This document shows positions 46,056 to 55,221 of a DNA stretch of 64,000 nt, piece after piece. The translations under genes and the position numbers were made by a program. Positions within the stretch are counted from its first letter, which is position 1; every line of letters starts with the position of its first letter. The stretch is taken from positions 62,001 through 126,000 of the forward strand of contig NW_022985444.1 in the NCBI RefSeq assembly GCF_010093595.1, given 5' to 3'. The notes below the pieces were generated by a model, which had not been told where the DNA came from, searched no databases, and saw nothing but the letters and a program-made list of their open reading frames with translations. This DNA comes from Mytilinidion resinicola. Taxonomy: Eukaryota > Ascomycota > Dothideomycetes > Mytilinidiales > Mytilinidiaceae.

Positions 46056-48416
46056 TCAGGCGTCAACCTCGATAGTATCGCCGTCAACCTCCACTCCGAC
46101 CCCTTCTCCCTCGTCCTCATCGCTGTCGCTGCTATCAGTGCTATGACCATCTGAAAGCTCGGTCAAATCGATAGTCCCATGGTTCACGACGTCGGGAACG
46201 TCTTCGCTTTGGTCGTCCGTGACAATGGTATCGGGGATTGTCTCCATCCCATCCTCTTCTTCCTCGTCTTCGTCAGTATGGTCATCTTCAGCCACAGTCA
46301 GGTCGATAGCCCCTTTATTCACAGTGTCAGGAGTTCCTTCGTCATCGGCATCTGTCACGATGATATCGGGGATGTCGTAGATGTTCCCAGCGTCATCATG
46401 GGTAGGGGGATCGAACTGTTCAGGATTAGGAGTAGATGCTCGAACCGTGCTATCACTGGGGTCTAGTGCTTTCGGCTGTGGCGAGGGACGCTGGGATGAG
46501 AGCTGAACTCTATCTTCAGCTTTGGTGTGATCGGTGGTCAAGTCGAAACGCACATGACGTTGAGCGCTACTCAGCGTCCTGCGACCGATTCCGGAATCAC
46601 GTACAGCGCCCCCAGTTCGCACATAATCTTCCTTATCTTCGAAGGTAACCTTGCGAGTAGGTGGGCGTGTTTTCTTACCCTGCATTCGGCGACGGCGCAA
46701 AATTTTCTTCAACACCAAGTGTTTGTCGTGTTTCGGCTTGTTGGCATTCTCTCGCTCCCAGACGACATTCCGATCTTCCTTGTCTTTACAGATCAGCTTC
46801 TCCATCTCGCGCTTCCTCTCTTCCACATCAACGAAGAAGCCTGGGGCTACCTCTTTCGCAAAGATGTCGGCGTCCCAGTGAAACATCTCACGCTCCTGCG
46901 CGATACTAACTTGCCATACCCTCCGGCTGCCCCCAAGGTCGCAAGTTTGGTGCGCACCAGGCCACTCCACAATCGCACCCCACACGCTTAGCGGCACGCT
47001 CTCGGGATAGTACGCCTCCACCATCGCCGCATATACGAAGTCCCTGAGCTTACCACCGGACCACTCATGATAATGATCTGCGGTATCTGGCTCTTCGGTC
47101 GCTTTCCAAATATCCTTCAGGAGTATACCGTCGAACAGGGGGATCCCGCTCTCGCACCAAGAGCTCCGCAGACCAATGCCAAGGTTTGAGGGGTGTGATG
47201 GTAGACTGGTCCCCGTCATGTTCCGCGTGTGCCACACCAGACAGCGCATAATGTAGTTCTGGAAGCCGGAGAGGAAGTAGGTGTTGGCGAAAAGCCAGGC
47301 GCGGGCAAGCTCTTCGATGTACTTCCGCTGTTGGTGAACCGAGAGCCATTTCATCTTTTCAATCTCCATCTCTAGCGGCTGGATTTCATCAGCACTGCAC
47401 TTCGCAGCTGCGGTCAAAGCTCCGCGATGGCTATTGCTGAGGTTTGCGTGGCTCAACGCACGCAACAGTTCACCAGCGCCCTGGGCGACACCCCCGTCGA
47501 CGTCTTGAGCGGAAGTTTTGTCACCACCGTTCTCTACACCTGTAGTTGAAGATGCACGGGCCGCAGTTCGAGTTCCATATGCGGCGACTGAAGATCCAGA
47601 CGCGGCAGCGGAAGGTCTGGGAGCAGAAGCCGCGATACCACCCCTATTCCTCCCCTTCTTCTTAGCCAGCTCAGCCATCTCCGCGGCCTCCTTCCGCTTG
47701 GCCCACTCCTCGGCCCACACCGCCCACACCCCAAAGTCACCCCTATCCACATCCAACAACGACACCCATCTCAGCTGCTTATCTCCCCGATACCCTTCTT
47801 CGCAATTCTTCTTGAACGCCTTCCAGCCCTCAAGCGTCATATGCGTCGCAAGCAAGTACTCCCCCTGCCCCCTCAGCGCCTTCCATTCCACCTCCTCAAA
47901 GTCCATCCGCTTCCCCAGCCTCAAAGGGTCAAGGTAGATCCGCACTACCACCTCGCCGGACTTCTGAAGCTTCTCGCTCCGCTCGATCTCCTCCTGAATC
48001 TCAGGCGAGTACCAGAACTTCGTCTTGAACTTGATCAACTGCTTCGGCGGCGGCGTCAGAGCCCGAGGCGGCGGAGGAGACGGCGGCCGGATGGGCTTGT
48101 AATTTTCCACGGCGTCTAGTATCTCCTGAAACGTCGGCTTGGGCACTATGAAAGTCGTGCGAGCGGGCTCGGGAGTGTCGCCTTCGCCGAAGTGCTTGGG
48201 CGGTTTGCGCTCGCGGCCGGAGGTGCGCACTGCGACGGGAGCGGGCTCTGCAGTATCAGGCTTGGAGAAGTCGGCGACAATGGGACGGGTGCGGGCGGAG
48301 GGGGCCTGTGTCTTGCGCTCGGGTGTCGAGCGGGCGGAGGTCACGCGGTGTTTGCGCTTCTTCGCTGGGGTGCTTCTGGGCGTCGTGTTCTTGCCCTTCT
48401 TCCTCTTGGTCGCCAT
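46056..48416 (-). CDS. Large hypothetical protein with BTB-related core segment and two IDLT motifs
   Basis: 786 aa, one exon. The N-terminus is basic and nuclear-signal-like (MATKRKKGKNTTPRSTPAKK, PAKKRKHR). The core contains ELARAWLFANTYFLSGFQNY, which parallels KAWLFGEKYNLPDFQNC in the neighbouring BTB gene, so this part probably derives from the same BTB-associated family. Two motifs, AIDLTVAED (IDLT at 704-707) and TIDLTELSD (749-752), each follow a related (D/T)IPD.IVTD stretch and are set in acidic, Ser-rich sequence. This is the form of SUMO-interaction motifs. It shares a 679-bp divergent promoter region with the BTB gene at 49,096. Suggested role: a nuclear adaptor; no enzyme motif is seen. 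Confidence 0.75.
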   Translation of the reverse strand: MATKRKKGKNTTPRSTPAKKRKHRVTSARSTPERKTQAPSARTRPIVADFSKPDTAEPAPVAVRTSGRERKPPKHFGEGDTPEPARTTFIVPKPTFQEILDAVENYKPIRPPSPPPPRALTPPPKQLIKFKTKFWYSPEIQEEIERSEKLQKSGEVVVRIYLDPLRLGKRMDFEEVEWKALRGQGEYLLATHMTLEGWKAFKKNCEEGYRGDKQLRWVSLLDVDRGDFGVWAVWAEEWAKRKEAAEMAELAKKKGRNRGGIAASAPRPSAAASGSSVAAYGTRTAARASSTTGVENGGDKTSAQDVDGGVAQGAGELLRALSHANLSNSHRGALTAAAKCSADEIQPLEMEIEKMKWLSVHQQRKYIEELARAWLFANTYFLSGFQNYIMRCLVWHTRNMTGTSLPSHPSNLGIGLRSSWCESGIPLFDGILLKDIWKATEEPDTADHYHEWSGGKLRDFVYAAMVEAYYPESVPLSVWGAIVEWPGAHQTCDLGGSRRVWQVSIAQEREMFHWDADIFAKEVAPGFFVDVEERKREMEKLICKDKEDRNVVWERENANKPKHDKHLVLKKILRRRRMQGKKTRPPTRKVTFEDKEDYVRTGGAVRDSGIGRRTLSSAQRHVRFDLTTDHTKAEDRVQLSSQRPSPQPKALDPSDSTVRASTPNPEQFDPPTHDDAGNIYDIPDIIVTDADDEGTPDTVNKGAIDLTVAEDDHTDEDEEEEDGMETIPDTIVTDDQSEDVPDVVNHGTIDLTELSDGHSTDSSDSDEDEGEGVGVEVDGDTIEVDA

Positions 48417-49095
48417 CGTTGCGGATGGAGTCTGTGGGTTGTGGTCGGATCGGGGTTGTGTTGTTCTTTGTTGTGGGGGGTGAGGTCGTGGTGGCAGGCT
48501 GGGAGACGGAGGTGAGCGAGGTGGGCGAGGTCGGAGAGATTCATGGAAGGGGTGTATGTACGGGCGGAGGACCTCAGATTCACTGCTGTCACGATGAGCT
48601 GAATGAAAGCCGAAGCTGAAATGTCCTCGGGTAGAGTAAGGTGCAGAGTAGGACGATTACTGCGACGAGGAGGAACTGGAAGAGCATTTCTGATGTCTAT
48701 GGCATATAGAGAACTACCTCGTCGCCTGAGAGGAAGAGTGGAAGTCTTCGGGTTTTCTTGCTGGGAACGAGGCTCAAAAAACAGCGCTGATACTATGTCG
48801 AGATGCGGTGAGTGATATCGCGTCGCTAGGATCTGCCATTGGGAATGTTCTACTGTTGTGAATGATATCGCCCAAGGCAAGTCTCATGCGATACTGAAAT
48901 CTAGAAGAAAGATATGCTGGCGAACATAATGAGGTTCCCCGAACGACAAAGTGAAGTGGAAAGGACGTAGAGCGTGTCTAGTCACGTGAAGCAACAAGCG
49001 CGTGGCTACTCCTGCACTTGTCTTCCACCACGTCTTTTCTGAAGCTTCTGCACCCACGGCCAAAGAAGGAACCGCCTTACCACGCCTTCTCGAAC

Positions 49096-50144
49096 ATGGC
49101 GGCGGAGTGGGACAATAGCCAGACTGGTACGCTATTTCCTTGCAGATAAACTGACAGACCTGAAATCTAACGCGGTGCAGGAACGCCGTGGAAGCCTTAT
49201 ATGGCCAACATCAGTCGCGCAAAGCCAGAGCCGTCTCTGCCAGAGCCCGGAATTGTTGGTTATGTCACGCAAACTCTACTCGAGTGAGTCAACCTTAGCC
49301 TTCTTGTAGATATAAGCTAATGGAATGTAGGATAAGACCCGGAGGGGAAATGGTCACCATCATTGTCGGCACAGGGAATACCCAAGCGACCTTCCAAACT
49401 TCAAAGTCATACATTTGCACAGCCTCCAAGTTCTTTGCCAACGCCTTTCAAGGGAGCTTCCGCGAGGCAGACGACCGTATCTTGCGATTACCTCACGATG
49501 AGCCATCCTCGTTCCGACTCTGGCACGACTTCTACGACAAGAAGCATCGCCAAAAGGCTTGGGAGTCTTGTCTACAGCATCCTGGCCCCTGGGAGTCACG
49601 TCCGAATGCTGTGACTCGCGCGACCCTTTGGGAGCTTGTCAAGGCCTGGCTCTTTGGAGAGAAATACAACCTGCCAGACTTTCAGAACTGTCTTATGGAT
49701 ATTCTGCGGTGTGTCACGCGCAGCGGTTACCCTTCCGATGCTCCTGGATATTGCATACCGCTCTCTGTTATGAAGCACGTATATGAGAACACGCTCGTGG
49801 AGTCACCCTTGAGGTTCTTTGTGGTCGAGAACATAAGCAGACAGCTCGATGATCGTGTCAAGAAATGGGAGAACTTTTCAGAACTAGAAGATTATACTGG
49901 ATTTGCGAAGGAGATGTTTGTGGGTCGTGACAACTGCATTTTCGACAGCAAAGACCGGCTTGTTTGGAAAATGCGGGAGCACCTCTTCTACGTTGCACCG
50001 AAGTTCGAGCGTCAGGCCAATGTCAACGGAAAGATAGCCGTGAGTGAAGCGAAAGATCATCCTGAACTGTGCGAAGAGGATGTATGGTACAGCTTTACAA
50101 AGGAAGGTCTTGCGGTGGTGCGGGATCCGGATGACATTTGGTGA
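49096..50144 (+). CDS. BTB/POZ-domain protein, three exons
   Basis: Exons 49,096-49,126; 49,181-49,283; 49,331-50,144 give 315 aa (MAAEWDNSQTG/TPWKPYMANISRAKP…/EIRPGGEMVTIIVG). Typical fungal BTB features follow in order: VTIIVGTGNTQATFQTSKSY, ASKFFANAFQGSFREADDR, the downstream LRLPHDEPSSFRLWHDFY and the helical AWLFGEKYNLPDFQNCLMD. BTB domains mediate dimerisation and often link to CUL3 ubiquitin ligases. The gene is followed 300 bp downstream by a broken paralogue in the same orientation, showing tandem duplication. Confidence 0.85.
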
Positions 50145-50442
50145 GACTGGAAGTCTAGAGAGGAGATAGCAGGTACCCAAAGATGCCGAGCTTCTAGATA
50201 GTTGCACTCAGTGATTGTGTACTATCCCTCTACTAGTTAGCTGAATTCAACCTTCCAAACTCTCAATGAACTGAGAATGAACGTCTACGATTTGCTAAGT
50301 GAAATGGTGAATGGTAAACTCAAGAGCCGCGCGGATGATCTGGCGCAGGAAGCGCACTGCTTCTGCCTCACTTACTTCTCCTCAGCCCTGACCTAATTAC
50401 CTCCTCTTGCGAACAACCCACTTCATGACCCTTGTTTCCAAC

Positions 50443-51467
50443 ATGTCGACGAATGAAGACACGCAGAAAGTCACGACTCTAGTCGCGAAGATGGAGGTCA
50501 AGCCATCCGAAGAAGAAGGTAGGTTTTCGCTCTCAAAGGAAATGTACTTCGGACTGACATAATAACAGAGCTATGTGGCCCTTGCCTGCGTTGCACGCCC
50601 AAACCGGACCCTCCCAGGTCCGCCATCTGCGCCACGGAAGCTTTCATGGAGTACATCGTGCACATTTCCGACTCTTCGCCGACCAATACTGACATTGAGT
50701 AGAATGAAGCCGGACGACCAAATCACCATCCATGTTGCACCGGAGACAATCTGGCCACGTTCACGACTTCGAAGGAGTACATCTGCCGCATCTCCAAATT
50801 CTTCGTCAATGCGCTTAAGGGAAGCTTCCGAGAAGTTGAAGATCGAGTCGTGCGTCTGCACCATGACGACCCAGCTGCGTTTCGGCTGTGGGTCTTCTAC
50901 GAGAGAAACGAGGTCAATACCAAGGGAGAGGTTTTGGAGGCGGAAGTCCCATGTGCAGTTCAAGGAAAACCCGAAGACAACGCAGAGCTGTGCTCCTATA
51001 TGTGGGATCTCTCTAAGGCGTGGATCTTCGGGGAAAAGTACCAGAACTCAGGTTTCCAGGACTGAATGATGAATGTTCTCCGCGGGCTCAAAGAGGACTG
51101 GGAAATTGGCTATCATGTCCCAGTTTCACTTATGGTTCATATCTGCGAGAACACCCACAAGAAATCGCCACTCCAATTCTATGTCATCGAGAACATATGC
51201 AAGCAGCTCGACAACAAGAAATACATCTGGAAAGATATCAGTTGCTTGTATGCATACGATGGGTTCGTTGAAGAGCTTTACCTTGCTCGCAAAACCCCGA
51301 ACTTCACCTCGAACGAACACAAGTGCGGCGAGCTTACTTACGTTGGCCCCCGGGATGATGAAGACTACGAGTACGAGAACGGTGGATGGGGCCCATCCAG
51401 CTCCGATAGGCCTGATTACAAGAATGAAAAGAATTGGCGATGCAATTGCAATCATCAGGTAGTCTAG
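50443..51467 (+). pseudogene. Tandem BTB paralogue, broken by a frameshift and a nonsense codon
   Basis: A first exon-like piece at 50,443 (MSTNEDTQKVTTLVAKMEV) leads through a 50-nt intron-like gap to LCGPCLRC. The BTB part starts at about 50,704 (MKPDDQITIHVAPE) but shifts frame near 50,745 before DNLATFTTSKEYICRISKFF. The next stretch reads LKGSFREVEDRVVRLHHDDP and AWIFGEKYQNSGFQD, then meets TGA at 51,063-51,065, where the intact copy has TGT (Cys). Open reading resumes in the same frame as MMNVLRGLKEDWEI… to 51,467. Alignment by eye to the intact gene at 49,096 is continuous apart from these lesions. Non-functional. Confidence 0.82.
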
Positions 51468-52409
51468 CAAATGGTATCCGATCTATTCATTGTGAAGGAA
51501 AACGAGGCTTAGTTCGCGCAATCTGGTAGATGGGGCCGAGACGACCTTGATATTGATGGATGGGGAATTGCAGAACCGGCTGGCGGATAGTGGGAAGCAA
51601 GAATGAGCAGAGCGAAGGCGACTACAACGCCGGCGACAAGTAGAACTCGAGATCGGGGCTACATCACTGAGATCTGAACTTGTTGAAGGCAATTTTCCTA
51701 TACATAAATTAGCAGAACACAAATTCTTAAATTTCAGACAAAATAACCAAACTGCCCCAAATACGCGATCTTACTTCGTGACTCACCTCGCAGATTAATC
51801 TTCCCCGCTGCTAACCTTTCTCCTCCACATGTCCAACGCACATTTCCCTCAGAAACGTGCCCAAAGCACCGCCCCGGAGAGGCCATTTTGCGAGAACGTG
51901 CGTAGGCCTGAAACGCGATTCCATAGCGCACCAGCCTGAACATCAGACCCATTTTCGATTGAGGGGGTCTATACTCTTGTTGTGAGCCATCCCTGGAGGC
52001 GGTGCAGGGTAAATAGAAGCGGTAATGGCTCGAAGCTGCATCATACAATGGAAATCTGGGAGCGCAGAATAGAGCCGGGGCCCCAACGTCCGCAATTCGC
52101 ACTACTCCATTCCTGAGCCATTCCTAACATTGGCATCCAGCTGGCAAGAACCGCAATGGAGTTTCAATCTCCACATGGAGACTCATGGCTGAGGAATGAG
52201 CCAAATCGTAAACGAAGCGTGGATAGCATCGTGAACGGTACGCCAGAACAGCCACAGCCATGGCTGACAGATCTGTGGTATAAAGCACCCATCATGGGCC
52301 CTCTTCGTGAGCTCTTCACAACCACACCTTACTCTCGAACCAGCAAATTCAGAAGCACATTGCAAATAACTCTGAGATCAGACAATCCCCCATCGGCCTC
52401 TCAATAGCC
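51468..52409. other. Intergenic, nothing recognised
   Basis: A minus-strand ORF of 122 aa (51,734-52,102) and a plus-strand ORF of 83 aa (52,156-52,407) show no motifs. Confidence 0.4.
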
Positions 52410-53122
52410 ATGTCAAGCTCAGACATCCCGATCGCTGACTCCACACTCCCGTGGGTTTCCTACAAGGGCGAACGACCCAAAGTCTTGGTGTCAGTATCTC
52501 CTCTATTCAACATGCTAGGGATCACAACTCACCTTATTGCAAGACCCGTCGGACCAGGCCCGATGCGCACTGTCAAAGCCGGGACTGGCGCAGAACAAAT
52601 CACCTTCGAAGTCTCCTTAGAATTCTGCAGAAGCGAGGAAAATAGGAACCTGTTATTCCTAGAAGCCGACCCAGGCGAGAAAAGCTTCCTGGCGTTTGAA
52701 GATAGGCATCCAGATTGCATACAGGACGTCCTGGAATTCTACTCCGCAGACAAGGGGCAACCAAATTTGCTGCCCACGCTTACCACAATGAAAGCCGCAT
52801 GGTTGAACTTGTAGAGCAGCTAGAGAGAGACGAGGAGTTCTCTTTCAAGTTTATGAATTGTCATAAGCTCCTTCCTAAACGTTGCAGGGGTATAACGAAG
52901 TTCTGCAAATATGTTACGGACTTGAACAAAGAGTTGCAAGTGTACGGCTTCATGGACGCGATATGCTTTGCGCGAGAGAAAGGAGAAGACCCAACCAAGG
53001 ATGCAAGCTGCAGAGAGGAGATGCAAAAGCTTAAGATGCTTATGCAGAAGCCGGGATTCGAAAACGCAATCAAAGAAATCAGCAGGCCGGTTGAGAAGAA
53101 AAAGACTGCTACCTCTTCCTAG
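52410..53122 (+). pseudogene. Possible third BTB-like gene, frameshifted
   Basis: The first frame (52,410-52,814, from MSSSDIPIADSTLPWVSYKG) includes FLAFEDRHPDCIQDVLEFYSA, similar to the end of a BTB core. The frame then ends, but the adjacent frame continues in sense as TKFAAHAYHNESRMVELVEQ and runs to 53,122 (KLKMLMQKPGFENAI…). The switch lies near 52,745-52,760 with no intron signals, so I read it as a one-base indel. Similarity to the two upstream BTB copies is weak. It could be a real gene with an unrecognised splice. Confidence 0.5.
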
Positions 53123-53800
53123 AAAAGCATGTGGTTTCAAGTCAGTCGAGTTAAGTCTTTCTCGAAACCCAACCCGCTTCGCGGCCATTTCGGTCTCTTG
53201 CAGAATGGGTACTCACTGTTTGCTATTGCACTCTTTCCTTCTCTCCTTTTCTCCCTTTCTGTATGTTCTGTAGAGTATTTCTCAGACTTGCTTCATTTCC
53301 TGCCATGCGGTTTTAGTTTTTGGTCCTAGCTTAAGCAGAGGACGGTTAACTTTCGAGTCGATCTGGGTTTTGAAATTCCAGTGTTCCTGTATCATATAGA
53401 TCATCATTCTCATCATATAGCCTTGTTATAAGCGTGCATACTCGTTTGCCACACAATCTGTATTGGTTCGTGACATTGCCTTCCGTTCAGGTCTTTTCTC
53501 ATGGATCACCTCAGGCGGTACCGTCGACACAGAAAACTCTCCCAAGACGCGCCTCTTGATCTATATTCTCAAGCACTTGGTATTCTGCGGCGTTTTAGGA
53601 TAGTCTCTTAGAGGACCTCACGCAGTAGCGTCGCATGGAAAATGACTAGGGAAGCGGGACGCCCCGATCTGAAAGGCTCAATTGATGACATTGCCCCCTC
53701 GTTCAGACTGGGCCGTATGAGGCATCCCACACAGCGACGTGCAGGGTTGACATGGCGCACTACTTTCGAGAAAGCGTCATTGACTCCAGGAGCTCATGAC
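53123..53800. other. Intergenic, nothing recognised
   Basis: CT-rich and short-ORF sequence without domains. Confidence 0.4.
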
Positions 53801-54017
53801 AGAAATGCGACGAAGAAACGTATTTTTTGGAGACTGATGAGTGTGTAAGTCGTCCCTCATTGCTTGCGGTGCCCCAACGAGTTCACGGACCGCGCAAGAT
53901 AATACCCTCTGAACTTTTGAACGGGTGTTGAGATACCACATGCAGTGATAAAATAGTGTAGACACTTGTGAGCGAGTCACCTGTTTCATGAAAATCAACA
54001 TCGACTCAAAAGACATA
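53800..54017 (-). pseudogene. Decayed gene fragment A of a local repeat family
   Basis: Minus-strand reading gives FESMLIFMKQVTRSQV then CMWYLNTRSKVQRVL and VRELVGAPQAM. A diverged copy lies at 54,815-55,000 (FESMLAFFKK… IRNLAGVHAA). Shorter echoes are at 54,606-54,660 (LNNLKTRWGASGG) and 55,060-55,080. The family is not recognised. The fragment ends where the MITE begins. Confidence 0.5.
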
Positions 54018-54542
54018 CTCGGCCCCTCACTGGTTCTTCGAAATTCGCTTCGCGAATGCCCGCCCGTAGGGCGGGCCAACACGCTCAACACAAATACTAG
54101 CTCAACACCAATACCTAAAATCACCAGAATCGACCCCTTACACAACCACAACGCCTTTATAGTATTAGCTAGAAATCTAATAGAGCGTATAGTGGTGCTA
54201 AAGGAACATTATTCTAGCATATAAACTTTAAACCTATGCTGGTTCTTGTGTTACTTAAATTGTAAACTATAAATAGTACCACATCTTTCTAACGCAAGAA
54301 CTAGAATATGAATTAAGTAGCGCTCTTATAGGCTTATCTATAGAGGTCTACTATATGCTCTATTAATAATTCAGCTTATTATATTTAGTGGCTGTGGTTG
54401 TATATAAATGCGGATTTGGCTGATTTTGGTGGGGTCTTCGGTCTGCGTTGAGCTAGGAGGTAGTATTTGTGTTGAGCGTGTTGGCCCGCCCTACGGGCGG
54501 GCATTCGCGAAGCGAATTTCGAAGAACCGGTGAGGGGCCGAG
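54018..54542. mobile_element. 525-bp MITE with ~82-bp terminal inverted repeats and TA duplication
   Basis: Ends starting CTCGGCCCCTCAC at 54,018 and on the opposite strand at 54,542 match over about 82 bp with one mismatch (C/T at position 14). TA flanks both sides (54,016-54,017 and 54,543-54,544), as in Tc1/mariner-type insertion. Each arm contains two perfect hairpins, ATTCGC-TTC-GCGAAT and GCCCGCC-CGTA-GGGCGGGC. The interior (54,100-54,460) is AT-rich, has no coding frame and may be RIP-affected. It is non-autonomous and needs a transposase from elsewhere; the pogo-like ends at 1,857/9,501 are different in sequence. Confidence 0.88.
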
Positions 54543-54814
54543 TACGAGAGAGATACAATAGAAAGGAGATCTAAGTACGGCCTCGTAGCATATGTGTGCT
54601 CTCGCCTGCCACCGCCGGATGCGCCCCAGCGAGTCTTTAAATTGTTCAAATCGATCTTGGTTTGGCCATTTGAAGGCATGTTGAGTGACCCCAAGCGGTG
54701 GTATAACGGTTAGATACTTAGGAGCAGCACATTTTAGAAGATTGAAAGTAGACTTGAGAGATTCAAGACGGACGCACTGGCGAATTCACCTTGTGATAGG
54801 TGTGCACACTAAAT

Positions 54815-55000
54815 GCCCCCGCTGCATGTACCCCAGCGAGGTTTCTGATCATCCCGAGTGATCTCGCCCAGCTTTGTCAAAGTATGCCGAAGTATCACAT
54901 GTGCTGGCAAAGAGGTGTACGGACTTACCGTTATTACTGCTTTTATTTTTTGAAGAAAGCCAACATTGACTCAAAAGGTCCAGAACAAATATACTGAGAT
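54815..55000 (-). pseudogene. Decayed gene fragment B of the local repeat family
   Basis: Diverged copy of fragment A, with FESMLAFFKK on the minus strand, then stops, then IRNLAGVHAAG. Nucleotide echoes of A are also visible, such as acat(c/t)gactcaaaag and tga-g-ta(c/t)cacatg. Confidence 0.45.
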
Positions 55001-55221
55001 ACACTTATAAACTCGTCTTATGACAATCGTGTAAATTCATTGGATCCCACTGGAGGTAGCGGACGAGTTCACAGACATGGAAATTCACTCACATTCAAAA
55101 AAATTCAAAAAGTATCCAGAGACTCTAAAGAGTGGTAAGAGAGAGATTCATTACCTATTTTTGCACCTTTTCGTACCTGTCTGTGCACTTGTTCGAGCAT
55201 GAGCAAATGCAGAACCTACCA

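Noticed and set aside
54698..54725. Sequence ggtggtataacggttag resembling the D-arm of a tRNA
   Set aside because: No anticodon arm, T-arm (GGTTCGA-type) or acceptor pairing follows within 80 bp.
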